From contig CANMBE010000001.1 in assembly GCA_947495975.1 (NCBI GenBank), positions 124,001 to 188,000 on the forward strand: a DNA stretch of 64,000 nucleotides. Direction: 5' to 3'. Under the pieces are notes generated by a model, which saw only the letters and a program-made list of their open reading frames with translations, was not told the DNA's origin and made no database searches. A program made the translations under genes and the position numbers. Origin of the DNA: Ignavibacteria bacterium (lineage in GTDB: Bacteria; Bacteroidota; Ignavibacteria; Kapaibacteriales; Kapaibacteriaceae). This document shows positions 54,551 to 63,020 of this stretch, one piece after another; the stretch's first letter is position 1, and every line of letters starts with the position of its first letter.

Positions 54551-54883
54551 TCACTTTACCTCAGTAGTTGGCGCAACAGCAGCTGTTTCCGTTGTTGGCG
54601 CAACTGCGGTTGACTTTACATCTTTGGCCTTCATAGAGCAGCAAGACGAAGAAGCGCTTGTCTTCTTTACCTTAACCGCAGTTGTTGAGCACGATGTGCT
54701 TTCTTCAGTTGAGCATTCCTTATCGGACATCTTTTTGGCTGCATTTGAAGTTGTGCTGCAGCAAGAAGAAGATTTTGCCTTCTTCACAGTTGCCTTTTCG
54801 TCACACTTCACACCACCAGCTATTGAGATAGCACACGAGGCTACTGCAACAAGTGCCATCATTGAGATCATTCGAATATTCAT
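54551..54883 (-). CDS. Small Cys-rich putative lipoprotein
   Basis: The product is 110 aa from the ATG at 54883, with GGAG about 6 nt upstream; an in-frame TTG at 54895 is less likely. The first 17 residues (MNIRMISMMALVAVASC) form a lipoprotein signal with lipobox VASC. The mature part is Lys-, Ser- and Thr-rich with seven more Cys: VKCDE, two SSSCCS pairs, KECST and TSCST. The end repeats APTTE twice (VAPTTETAAVAPTTE). Paired Cys suggest metal binding or disulfide cross-linking; the role is unknown. It is first in the run that continues with the GldM-like protein 62 bp downstream. Confidence 0.6.
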   Translation of the reverse strand: MNIRMISMMALVAVASCAISIAGGVKCDEKATVKKAKSSSCCSTTSNAAKKMSDKECSTEESTSCSTTAVKVKKTSASSSCCSMKAKDVKSTAVAPTTETAAVAPTTEVK

Positions 54884-55006
54884 GTCTGACTCCAAATCTC
54901 TTTGTTAAATTCACTGCCTTCGGTTACGTCTAAGGCATAAAATAGGCCCTAACTCCCTGTATTCCAAAGGAAATGCCGTTCCAATAAGCTGCCAAAGTAC
55001 AACTTT

Positions 55007-58000
55007 TCAGCTGCAACCCGTCGTTGTCCCACAATTGATACACATCGTACAGGCCCCATTTCGAACAACCTGGGTAGACTGGCACTTGGAACATGACTCC
55101 CCTGTAAATCCCATTTTTTTGGGATCTAGCTTCTTTAGAAGGTCAAACTCCGATGATTGTTCGGACCCGCCAGACACAACTTCCATTACGTCGTCAAATG
55201 TGGCAGGGGGCTCACCAGACTCGCGATCCTTACTCTCTGCCTCGAGACTTGGCAATGTGGTTTGATCCACAGCGTTCACGTGAACAAAGTCTGTACGCTT
55301 CAGATAGTCGTAGCCAAGTGTGCGGAAAATGTAGTCAATAATGGATGTGGCGTTCTTGATTGCCTCGTGGCCATCTACAAAACCTGCGGGTTCGAAACGT
55401 GTAAACGTGAACGTGTCTACGAGCTCATCCAGAGGCACTCCGTATTGCAAGGCCTTTGAGGCAAGCACGGCAAAACAATTGAGAAGCCCCTTAAATGATG
55501 CTCCCTCTTTGTACATGTCAATGAAGATTTCGCCGAGCTGACCATCATCAAATTCACCGGTACGGATGTATACCTTGTGTCCACCAACGGTGGCTTCGCG
55601 TACGAATCCATGCCGACGTTTTGGAAGGCGTCTTCGTTCTGCACGCTGGTAGACTCTCTCTACGATAACTTTTTGCAAGGCCTTGTTGTCAACCGTTTCA
55701 TCCCAATCATCCTTATCACCCAAGAGCACGAGTTCATCAAACTCGTCGGCGCTGGCATTGAGTGGCTGAGAAAGTTTTGAGCCATCACGATATAAAGCAA
55801 TCGCTTTGAGCATCAGTCTCCACGATGCTGTGTGAACGTCGCCAACATTATCTACAGTGGCTTCGCTCGGCATGTTGATGGTCTTGGAGATTGCACCGCT
55901 GATAAACGGTTGTGCTGCCGCCATCATGCGAACGTGCGCCATGTAGTCGATATACCGCTCACCATATTTACCGCACTTGTTTGCGCAGTCAAAAATAGGA
56001 AGGTGCTCATCCTTGATATGAGGAGCCCCTTCAATCATCATGGTACCACAAACAAAGCCGTTAGCTTCTTCTATTTGCTTTGACGTGAATCCAAGTGCAG
56101 AGAGTATGTCAAAGGTTGGATCGCTGAGTTGTACGTCAGAAAAACCTAGTGAGTGGCAGAGCTCTTCGCCCAATGTGTAGCGGTTAATAGTAAAGCGTAG
56201 ATCGAAGGTTGCATCGAGTTGCTTTTCTATTGCCTCTAGTGCATCGTCCGTAAAGTTTAGCGCCTTCAATGCTTGGCGGCTAATATTTGGGCAACCGGCG
56301 AGTGTGCCATGCCCCTTACAATACTTCTCGATGTCATCTATCTGTTGGTCTGTGTAGCCGAGCTTTGTAAGCGCCTTGTGCACAGACTGATTTACGATCT
56401 TAAAGTAGCCTCCGCCGGAAAGCTTCTTGTACTTCACAATTGCGAAATCAGGCTCGATACCCGTTGTGTCACAATCCATGACAAGACCGATTGTACCCGT
56501 AGGTGCAATAACGGTGGACTGTGCGTTCCGGTAGCCGTGCTCTTCCCCAAGAGCAAGAGCACGATCCCATGCCATACGGGCCGCTGTAAGAAGCTCGTCT
56601 GGGCAATGATTTGGATCTATCCCCTGTGGTCTAATTGTTAGACCTTCGTATTCCGCTTCCTCTGCGTTGTTTGCTGCACGCCTATGATTTCTGATAACGC
56701 GAAGCATGTCTTCGCGATTGTTTTTGAATTTTGGAAATGGCTTTACGTCACGTGCCATTTCTGCACTCGTTGCATATGATTCACCCGTCATGATCGATGA
56801 GATAGCACCACACAAGGCCAGAGCCTTTGGTGAGTCATAAGGAATTCCCATCATCATGAGCACCGTTCCGAGGTTAGCATACCCAAGACCAAGTGTTCGG
56901 AAATCATAACTACGCTGCGCAACTTCTTTTGATGGGAATTGTGCCATCAACACAGAGATTTCAAGAACTACGGTCCACAAACGCACGGCGTGACGGTAGT
57001 CGTCAACCTTCATCGTCTGCGAATCTTCATCGTAGAAGTGTGCAAGGTTGAGCGATGCAAGATTACATGCAGTATCATCAAGAAACATGTACTCAGAACA
57101 TGGGTTGGATCCATTAATCCGGCCATCGTTTGGACAAGTGTGCCATTCATTGATTGTAGTGTCAAACTGCAATCCTGGATCCGCGCTCTTCCAAGAACTA
57201 AGATTAATCTTGTTCCAAAGATCACGCGCTCTAACTGTTGTGCCCTTAGAGCTGTCAGTCCGCCACGTAAGCTCCCACGTTCCATCGGTCATCACTGCTT
57301 CCATAAACTCATTCGTTACGCGAACGGAGTTGTTGGAGTTCTGACCCGAAACAGTTTGGTATGCTTCGCCTTCATAATGCGTATCAAACGATGCAAAATC
57401 AAGAGTGGTGACGCCTTGCTTAACAAGCGCCAACGTTCGTTGGATCATGTTGTATGGCAGACCACGGTTAAGTGCGCGCTGAATCAAGACCCGCAGACGT
57501 TCGTTATTGCTTTCATCTGATCCACCTGTAAGCGCACTGTCAACAATTGCTTGGAGGTAGGTTGATGAAATCTTTGATCCAGCAACAAGAGCAGCAACCT
57601 TCTCTTCTTCTTTTGCTTTCCACTCTATGAATTTTTCGATGTCAGGGTGATCAACATTCACAATCACCATCTTGGCCGCACGGCGTGTTGTTCCACCACT
57701 CTTGATCGCACCTGCGGCGCGGTCAAAGATTTTGAGGAAGGACATCAAGCCACTCGATACGCCTCCACCAGAGAGACGTTCTTGCTCGCCACGAAGGTTT
57801 GAAAAGTTTGAACCCGTGCCCGACCCATATTTGAAAATGCGAGCCTCGCGCGTAGCAAGATCAAAGATCCCGCCTTCGTTTACGAGATCGTCTTCAACGG
57901 ATTGGATAAAACATGCATGGGGTTGCGGATGCGTATACGCATCCACCGAACGTGTTAGCTTCTTGCTGTCTGGATCAACATAATAATGCCCCTGCGCACT

Positions 58001-58423
58001 ACCCGTAATTCCGTACGCAAAGTTCAGTCCAGTATTAAACCACTGCGGTGAGTTTGGTGCAGCCATCTGCTTGAGTAGCATATAGGCCATCTCGTCGTAG
58101 AATGCTTCAGCATCTTCTACGGTATCAAAGTACCCATACTTCTCACCCCACCATCTCCAACAGCCAGCCATCCTGTGCACAACTTGGCGCACCGAGGTTT
58201 CTGCTCCCGTTTCATCATTGCCTGTTGGTACTCCGGCCTTGCGGAAGTACTTCTGTGCAAGAATATCTGTTGCTACCTGAGACCATGCTTCAGGTACTTC
58301 GATCTTCTCCATGCGGAAGATCTCTTTGCCACTTTGATTGCGAAGAACAGAGTCCTTCAGCGTATACCGGAACATATCGTACGGGCTGGTGCCCGCCGTA
58401 GTAAACCGGCGCGAAATATTCAT
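55007..58423 (-). CDS. nrdJ: Adenosylcobalamin-dependent ribonucleoside-diphosphate reductase (class II)
   Basis: A 1138-aa enzyme that makes deoxynucleotides using vitamin B12. The start ATG at 58423 has GGAG 8 nt upstream. Marks are [12 protein letters not shown] near 124, [13 protein letters not shown] near 200, [25 protein letters not shown] near 445 (active-site and substrate residues), [19 protein letters not shown] near 640, and a C-terminal zinc-ribbon-like Cys set (CSKCQSTQ and [14 protein letters not shown]). The length and the C-terminal Cys ribbon fit NrdJ of the long type. It allows growth with or without oxygen provided cobalamin is available. A long structured leader precedes it. 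Confidence 0.95.
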   Translation of the reverse strand: MNISRRFTTAGTSPYDMFRYTLKDSVLRNQSGKEIFRMEKIEVPEAWSQVATDILAQKYFRKAGVPTGNDETGAETSVRQVVHRMAGCWRWWGEKYGYFDTVEDAEAFYDEMAYMLLKQMAAPNSPQWFNTGLNFAYGITGSAQGHYYVDPDSKKLTRSVDAYTHPQPHACFIQSVEDDLVNEGGIFDLATREARIFKYGSGTGSNFSNLRGEQERLSGGGVSSGLMSFLKIFDRAAGAIKSGGTTRRAAKMVIVNVDHPDIEKFIEWKAKEEEKVAALVAGSKISSTYLQAIVDSALTGGSDESNNERLRVLIQRALNRGLPYNMIQRTLALVKQGVTTLDFASFDTHYEGEAYQTVSGQNSNNSVRVTNEFMEAVMTDGTWELTWRTDSSKGTTVRARDLWNKINLSSWKSADPGLQFDTTINEWHTCPNDGRINGSNPCSEYMFLDDTACNLASLNLAHFYDEDSQTMKVDDYRHAVRLWTVVLEISVLMAQFPSKEVAQRSYDFRTLGLGYANLGTVLMMMGIPYDSPKALALCGAISSIMTGESYATSAEMARDVKPFPKFKNNREDMLRVIRNHRRAANNAEEAEYEGLTIRPQGIDPNHCPDELLTAARMAWDRALALGEEHGYRNAQSTVIAPTGTIGLVMDCDTTGIEPDFAIVKYKKLSGGGYFKIVNQSVHKALTKLGYTDQQIDDIEKYCKGHGTLAGCPNISRQALKALNFTDDALEAIEKQLDATFDLRFTINRYTLGEELCHSLGFSDVQLSDPTFDILSALGFTSKQIEEANGFVCGTMMIEGAPHIKDEHLPIFDCANKCGKYGERYIDYMAHVRMMAAAQPFISGAISKTINMPSEATVDNVGDVHTASWRLMLKAIALYRDGSKLSQPLNASADEFDELVLLGDKDDWDETVDNKALQKVIVERVYQRAERRRLPKRRHGFVREATVGGHKVYIRTGEFDDGQLGEIFIDMYKEGASFKGLLNCFAVLASKALQYGVPLDELVDTFTFTRFEPAGFVDGHEAIKNATSIIDYIFRTLGYDYLKRTDFVHVNAVDQTTLPSLEAESKDRESGEPPATFDDVMEVVSGGSEQSSEFDLLKKLDPKKMGFTGESCSKCQSTQVVRNGACTMCINCGTTTGCS

Positions 58424-58816
58424 GAAGCGACTCCGTGTGATCAAAATGTTCTACCCCCGAGGGGGGGTAAAAACCCTCACGATCACTCAGCCTAAAACCT
58501 CTACGGGGCGATATTTCCGCTGCGGAGCGGGAAATTTCCGGCCGTTCAAAGTAAAAAGGTGTTTGGTTGTGGGATCGTAAAGATATTTCGTTGCCTCTTG
58601 CGGCGTAAGCCGCTTTTCCTCTCCATGCTGCTAGATTCTTGGAGACAACGCTTGGCAAAATAATGTGTTGGCGCGCTCACTTCAAGGGTATAAAAGTCCA
58701 TGTGGAAAACTATAGAGTTATACGGGAGTTTTATAACGAGTTATCTCCGAATCACATCGAATTCTCAACAGATCTACTGGCGCTTCAACGCGTCGAAAAA
58801 AAGCTAGGTTGCGTTC
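58424..58816. promoter_or_regulatory. Divergent nrdJ-PAP2 spacer with GC-rich hairpins
   Basis: No gene is supported in these 393 bp. On the nrdJ transcript side, TACCCCC/GGGGGTA pair around a short loop at 58452-58469, about 30 nt before the start codon. TTCCGCT/AGCGGGAA pair near 58514-58533, and GCGGC/GCCGC pair with a GTAA loop at 58600-58613 followed by TTTT on the plus strand. A TATCTTTA element on the minus strand at 58578-58585 may be the nrdJ -7 box. TTTTCCACA (minus strand, near 58703-58711) is a single near-consensus DnaA box in an AT-rich stretch. No cobalamin riboswitch box or NrdR box was seen. Confidence 0.4.
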
Positions 58817-59374
58817 ATGATCAACGCGCTTACTCATATCGATACATGGCTCTTCTACGCAATCAATCATGGATTTTCAAACCCAGTGTTTGATATTCTC
58901 ATGCCATTGATCACCAACGTCGCACTATGGTATCCGCTGTATGCGATAGGCATCATCGCCTTGCTAGTAAGGGGCTGGCAAGGTCGTTCCACTGTTGAAG
59001 GCCACAGATTTTTCTGGTGTGCGGCGTTGTTAGTCGTAGCGGTTGCTGTGCTTGACCAAACAAGCCACCGACTTTTAAAGGAAGTCATTGCCCGACCTCG
59101 GCCCTATCTCGTTTTAGCAAACGTCTTTCAACTTGTTGGATCTGGAGGGGGCTCCTTCCCAAGCAACCATGCAATGAATAACGCCGCGGTAGCGGTAATT
59201 CTTACGTGGTTTTTTCCCAATAAGCGTGTTGTCTTTTGGGCAATTGCTTTGGTAGTAGCTTTTTCACGCATCTATTGCGGGGTGCACTACCTAAGCGATG
59301 TGCTTGGCGGACTGATTATCGGTACAATTGGCGGACTATGTGCTATTGCGATAGCGCGGCGGTGGATGCGATAA
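58817..59374 (+). CDS. PAP2-superfamily lipid phosphatase
   Basis: A 185-aa inner membrane protein with about five hydrophobic segments. The three phosphatase motifs are complete: KEVIARPRP near 88-96, GSFPSNHAMNNA near 113 and SRIYCGVHYLSDVLGG near 153-168. Family members remove phosphate from undecaprenyl diphosphate, phosphatidic acid or phosphatidylglycerophosphate. The specific substrate cannot be read. The 3' end overlaps the convergent HpnE-like gene by 32 bp, which is unusually long for this window. Confidence 0.9.
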   Translation: MINALTHIDTWLFYAINHGFSNPVFDILMPLITNVALWYPLYAIGIIALLVRGWQGRSTVEGHRFFWCAALLVVAVAVLDQTSHRLLKEVIARPRPYLVLANVFQLVGSGGGSFPSNHAMNNAAVAVILTWFFPNKRVVFWAIALVVAFSRIYCGVHYLSDVLGGLIIGTIGGLCAIAIARRWMR

Positions 59375-60644
59375 CGCCACTTCTTGCCGCGCCCTCCAAT
59401 GTTGCTGGGAGACCCGTTGCAGTCCAGTCTCCGGCAAGAAACAGATTTGATGCCATACTTGTTAGTTCCGAAGCAGCCGGCCGCTCCTGAAGCATTTCTG
59501 GTGTAAGCAACGGCGTTGCATGCTTTTCCTTGATCACAAAGCCTCGCTTAAAGGTTGCAGAAGCCATTCCCGGGAAGAGCGTGCGCAACTCTGCGTCACA
59601 AAGCGCCACGATATCTTCAGAGTTTTCCATGACGATGCCAGACCCGGCGCTCACCGTAACAGCTACTAGCCCCTGTTGTATGCGGCGTTTATCAAAGACC
59701 CACTGAACAGTTGTACCCAATGCGGCTACAAAATCGGTCGGCATCCACTGCTTGTCATACCATAGGTATACGCTAACTATAGGGCTGGATGGTGTTGCCT
59801 TTGCACGGAGTTGGTTCATGTCTGAGCCAATGAGTAATCGATGTAAAGCTCTTTGTGGTATGCAACTTATGACGCGGTCCGCGACTATTGATGTGCCGTT
59901 GGAGAGCCGAACCGAACAAACTTTGCCATCCAAAATCTCAAGTGCTTCAACACCAATTCCAATGATGCAACGCCCTCCGCGTTCTGTCAGCCATTTTTCA
60001 AAGGGGCGAATCAATTCACTTAGACCTGTGGTTGGAATCAGGATCTGAGAATCATTGCTGGACCCTAAAAACGCCAGGCTCATAACTGATACGAGAAGCT
60101 CTGCTGAGGCAGAGCTCAACGGGGCGTTGATCGTAGCCAGCACGATTGGCTCCCAGAAGCGCTTAATCGCGTCAGCTTGTTGTCCATGTTTGCGTAGGAA
60201 TTCGGCGCAGGTAAGCCCCTTACCAGATGCCCATCCAAGTGAAATGAAGAGCGCCAGACGTATTGCAGAAAGCCGTGCGTACACGGAAATGCCGCGCAAC
60301 CGGAGGAGTCCAAGAACAAGGCCTCGTTTGCCTGGCAACGCAGATGAATCTAGGATATCTATTTGCGATGAGCTATCTACAAAGGCAACACGAAGCGATG
60401 CCTGTCTCTCTAGCAGGTGTTCAGTACCCAAAGTTTGAGCAACATGTAAGAGTGCGCGGTAACATCCCATCATTACATGCTGCCCGTTGTCTATCTCATC
60501 GCCCGATATACGGTCAACAAACGACCGAGCTCTGCCCCCCAGATATTGCCGCTCTTCAACTACCACTACCGTTGCCCCACGCTTCGTGGCTTCTATTGCT
60601 GCTGCAATGCCAGACCAACCACCACCAATCACCAGTATCTTCAT
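59343..60644 (-). CDS. hpnE: FAD-dependent oxidase, hydroxysqualene dehydroxylase (HpnE) type
   Basis: A 433-aa flavoprotein. The N-terminal KILVIGGGWSGIAAAIEATKRGATVVVVEER is a full FAD Rossmann motif, followed by YLGGRARS and EIDNGQHVMMGCYRALL near 55-65, typical of the HpnE/carotene-desaturase group. The C-terminal FAD loop is FLAGDWTATGLPATLEGAARSG near 400. HpnE reduces hydroxysqualene to squalene for hopanoids or related lipids. Partner genes hpnC and hpnD are not in the window, so a related phytoene-desaturase-like role remains possible. Confidence 0.75.
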   Translation of the reverse strand: MKILVIGGGWSGIAAAIEATKRGATVVVVEERQYLGGRARSFVDRISGDEIDNGQHVMMGCYRALLHVAQTLGTEHLLERQASLRVAFVDSSSQIDILDSSALPGKRGLVLGLLRLRGISVYARLSAIRLALFISLGWASGKGLTCAEFLRKHGQQADAIKRFWEPIVLATINAPLSSASAELLVSVMSLAFLGSSNDSQILIPTTGLSELIRPFEKWLTERGGRCIIGIGVEALEILDGKVCSVRLSNGTSIVADRVISCIPQRALHRLLIGSDMNQLRAKATPSSPIVSVYLWYDKQWMPTDFVAALGTTVQWVFDKRRIQQGLVAVTVSAGSGIVMENSEDIVALCDAELRTLFPGMASATFKRGFVIKEKHATPLLTPEMLQERPAASELTSMASNLFLAGDWTATGLPATLEGAARSGVIASTAALSQ

Positions 60645-60655
60645 ATTATGACTTT

Positions 60656-60918
60656 ATGGACGCTACATGGGCAGACTTTGAGAGGCTAAACTTACGCGTT
60701 GGTACGATAGTACAAGCTTAGGAATTTCCCGAAGCGCGCAAGCCAGCATACAAGTTATGGGTTGATATTGGAGGCGGAGAAGTTTACCGTTCTCATGCTC
60801 AACTCACAGATCTCTATGGCTTTCTGAGATTTTGGTAACGGGGTTCCACCGCCCGGATGGATCCGTTGTTCTCTCTGTTCCGCAATCAGAGATCCCCACA
60901 GGAACGCTGCTGAGATAG
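60656..60918 (+). pseudogene. Broken csaA-like tRNA-binding-domain gene
   Basis: Translation from the ATG at 60656 gives MDATWADFERLNLRVGTIVQA, then a TAG at codon 22, and continues in frame EFPEARKPAYKLWVDIGGG and SHAQLTDLYG. This is the start and middle of CsaA, a small chaperone-like protein with an EMAP/tRNA-binding fold. The frame then ends at a second stop, and the CsaA C-terminus resumes in another frame (GFHRPDGSVVLSVPQSEIP, then TGTLLR and stop at 60918). About 30 residues of the usual middle are missing. The lesions are a nonsense codon, an internal deletion and a frameshift, so the gene is dead but recognisable. Confidence 0.85.
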
Positions 60919-60937
60919 AATGTTGGGGCGATTTTCG

Positions 60938-60945
60938 TATCTTTG
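60938..60945 (+). promoter_or_regulatory. -7 box TATCTTTG of the tRNA-Leu transcription unit
   Basis: TATCTTTG matches TAnnTTTG and ends 8 bp before the mature 5' end of tRNA-Leu, the expected promoter position. A TTGG lies 12 bp upstream, shorter than the usual -33 spacing. This promoter probably also serves tig and perhaps clpP-clpX. Confidence 0.6.
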
Positions 60946-60952
60946 CGGTTCT

Positions 60953-61033
60953 GCGGGAGTGGCGAAATGGCAGACGCACCAGACTTAGGATCTGGCGGGG
61001 CAACCTGTGAGAGTTCGAGTCTCTCCTTCCGCA
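60953..61033 (+). tRNA. tRNA-Leu, anticodon UAG
   Basis: The 81-nt gene folds as a tRNA with a long variable arm. The acceptor GCGGGAG pairs with CTTCCGC with one G-U. The anticodon stem CCAGA/TCTGG encloses CTTAGGA, giving anticodon TAG, and the T-arm is GAGAG-TTCGAGT-CTCTC. The discriminator is A and CCA is not encoded. It reads CUA and other CUN leucine codons. Confidence 0.97.
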
Positions 61034-61054
61034 CAACTGTTACTGTTTGGCTAC

Positions 61055-61059
61055 AAGGA
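61055..61059 (+). promoter_or_regulatory. Ribosome binding site AAGGA that sets the tig start
   Basis: AAGGA lies 8 nt before the TTG at 61068. The upstream TTG at 61047 has no such site and sits only 13 nt after the tRNA end. Starting at 61068 also places GFRKGK at residue 43, close to its position in the E. coli protein. Confidence 0.7.
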
Positions 61060-61067
61060 ACCTGAAT

Positions 61068-62333
61068 TTGGAACGCACCCTTAGCACGGTTGAAGCATGC
61101 ACCCGTGAAGTTCGCATTGAACTTTCAGAAATCGACCTCAAGCCACATTTTGAAACGGCCTACCTGGGCGCTCAGGCCAGCATTTCCCTTCCCGGATTCC
61201 GCAAGGGCAAGGTTCCGATTCCTATCATTAAGCAACGCTTTGCTCGAGATATCGAGAATGAAGCACTTGATACGATTGCGGATTCTGAGTTTCGACGTTT
61301 TGCCACTGAGGAAAAAATCCGCGTTGTTGGAAATCCAGCACTCACGGATATTCAGAAGTCGCCAAGCGGTGTAACGTTTACAATTCGGTTCGATATCATG
61401 CCTGACTTTGAACTTGGTTCATATCGTGGCCTTGTGGTTGACCGACACATCAAAACGGTAACTGAAGAAGACGTTCAGGCCGAAGTAGATCGCATTTGCC
61501 TTCGAGCTGCTACGTTTGAGCCTGCTGAGCAGATCATTAACTCGATGTTCGTAGCTACGATCTCCATGAACGAGCTCGACCGTGAAACGTCTATGCCTAT
61601 CATCGGTGCCGAGGCAAAGGAAGAGCGTGTGTTCTTGGATGATGACAATGTGGACATGCACCTGCGCTCATCACTTGCCAACACCAAGGTTGGAGACACG
61701 TTCTCATATGTAGCCGAAACTGAAAATGAGAATCAGCAGCCGAGCAACTCTCGCGTAACTGTGACGGACATTCAACGTGTTGCTCCTGCTGAGTTCACCA
61801 ATGAATTTGTAGAGTTAATCACAGCAAATCGGTTCAAAACAACTGAAGAACTTCGCTCCGATATTGAACGTCAGCTCAACGAATACTTCAATCAAGCTTC
61901 TCGCGAAAGCCTAGAGAACCAGATTGTAGATCAGCTTGTGAAATCGCATGAGTTTGAGATCCCCGAACCACTTGTCCATGCCGTTATTCACCAACTCTTT
62001 GACGACTTTAAAAAGCGCAATGAAGGGGCACCTGGCATCGAAAAGGTTACTGCTCATGACGTAGAACCACAGTTCCGTCCTTCAGCAGAGCGTATCGTAC
62101 GTTGGGAGCTCATTCGCGATAAGATCATCGAAGCAGAAGGCATTGTTGCTACAGATGAAGACATTGTGGCCGCATCCGGACGATATGGCCTTGAGGAAGA
62201 GCAACTTCGAATGATCATGCGTCAGAACCACACAGTTGAAGATCAGATACTTGCCGAGAAGGCTGTCCGCTCGATCATAGACTACGCTATTATTAATGAC
62301 GTCAACGTAGACTCCGAACAACCTGTCATTTAA
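61068..62333 (+). CDS. tig: Trigger factor, ribosome-associated chaperone
   Basis: The product is 421 aa from the TTG at 61068. The ribosome-binding N-terminal domain carries PGFRKGKVP near 42, the loop that docks at the exit tunnel. A middle FKBP-like prolyl-isomerase domain spans about 145-245 and is divergent. The C-terminal helical arms begin near 250 (FKTTEELRSDIERQLNEYF). It holds nascent chains as they leave the ribosome. It is followed by clpP and clpX, the usual order. The tRNA gene lies directly upstream, so its message is probably cut out of a tRNA-tig transcript. Confidence 0.93.
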   Translation: MERTLSTVEACTREVRIELSEIDLKPHFETAYLGAQASISLPGFRKGKVPIPIIKQRFARDIENEALDTIADSEFRRFATEEKIRVVGNPALTDIQKSPSGVTFTIRFDIMPDFELGSYRGLVVDRHIKTVTEEDVQAEVDRICLRAATFEPAEQIINSMFVATISMNELDRETSMPIIGAEAKEERVFLDDDNVDMHLRSSLANTKVGDTFSYVAETENENQQPSNSRVTVTDIQRVAPAEFTNEFVELITANRFKTTEELRSDIERQLNEYFNQASRESLENQIVDQLVKSHEFEIPEPLVHAVIHQLFDDFKKRNEGAPGIEKVTAHDVEPQFRPSAERIVRWELIRDKIIEAEGIVATDEDIVAASGRYGLEEEQLRMIMRQNHTVEDQILAEKAVRSIIDYAIINDVNVDSEQPVI

Positions 62334-62351
62334 CGGAGCATAGAAAACACA

Positions 62352-62942
62352 ATGCAGAATCAACTTGTGCCGATGGTGGTTGAACAGACGAGCCGCGGTG
62401 AACGTGCGTATGACATTTATTCGCGGCTTCTTAAAGAGCGAATCATATTTATCGGCACTCCGATCGATGATTATGTTGCAAGTCTTACCATTGCTCAACT
62501 TTTGTTTTTGCAAAGTGAAGATCCCAGCAAGGACATTTCAGTCTATATCAACTCTCCTGGTGGAAGCGTATCTGCAGGATTGGCGATTTATGACACGATG
62601 CAATTTGTAAAGCCAGACATTTCTACAATATGTGTTGGCATGGCTGCTTCTATGGCACAAGTTCTGTTGTGTGCTGGTGCTAGCGGGAAGCGCTTTGCGT
62701 TGCCGAACTCGCGCATCATGATGCACCAACCTCTTGGTGGTACGCAGGGTCAGGCAACGGATATTGAGATATACACAAAAGAGATGCTTCGCATTCGTGA
62801 TACTCTCTACGCTATCATCTCAAAGCACACAGGCAAAGACTATGAGACCATTAAGAAAGATGCCGACCGCGATAATTATATGTCGCCGCAGGAAGCATTG
62901 AATTACGGTCTGATTGATAAGATCTTGGAGCGCACTTCCTGA
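62352..62942 (+). CDS. clpP: ATP-dependent Clp protease proteolytic subunit
   Basis: A 196-aa serine peptidase that forms the 14-mer barrel. Ser is in [10 protein letters not shown] near 98, His in [10 protein letters not shown] near 123, and Asp in [10 protein letters not shown] near 172. Length and sequence are typical. It lies 18 bp after tig and 78 bp before clpX. Confidence 0.97.
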   Translation: MQNQLVPMVVEQTSRGERAYDIYSRLLKERIIFIGTPIDDYVASLTIAQLLFLQSEDPSKDISVYINSPGGSVSAGLAIYDTMQFVKPDISTICVGMAASMAQVLLCAGASGKRFALPNSRIMMHQPLGGTQGQATDIEIYTKEMLRIRDTLYAIISKHTGKDYETIKKDADRDNYMSPQEALNYGLIDKILERTS

Positions 62943-63020
62943 TCATTTGTTGGGATTAACACTGGACTGTCTGTCATTGCGGTGTTTTGCACTCACCAAA
63001 GGGTAGGCTTAAGGGGGAAC

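Larger units (their letters stand above)
769..60221. repeat. Dispersed octamer AAGGGGCT (23 copies counted by eye)
   Basis: Copies on the plus strand start at about 11751, 15326, 22586, 24895, 26071, 34140, 40586, 41534, 44844, 49119 and 58969. Copies on the minus strand (read AGCCCCTT on plus) start at about 769, 3075, 4715, 5987, 10568, 18192, 40023, 41781, 49099, 55485, 56024 and 60214. They occur in sense and antisense and in several reading frames (for example KGL, QGA, EPL). Random expectation at this base composition would be about two. Confidence 0.65.

Noticed and set aside
56939-57520. 193-codon plus-strand open frame inside nrdJ
   Set aside because: It is antisense to a well-supported enzyme, has unlikely composition rich in Cys, His and Arg, and no family features.
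58703-58711. TTTTCCACA on the minus strand, one mismatch from a DnaA box, in an AT-rich stretch
   Set aside because: A single near-match without a cluster or an adjacent replication gene does not support an origin.
58424-58816. Cobalamin riboswitch upstream of nrdJ
   Set aside because: No B12-box-like conserved segment was found on the transcript strand.
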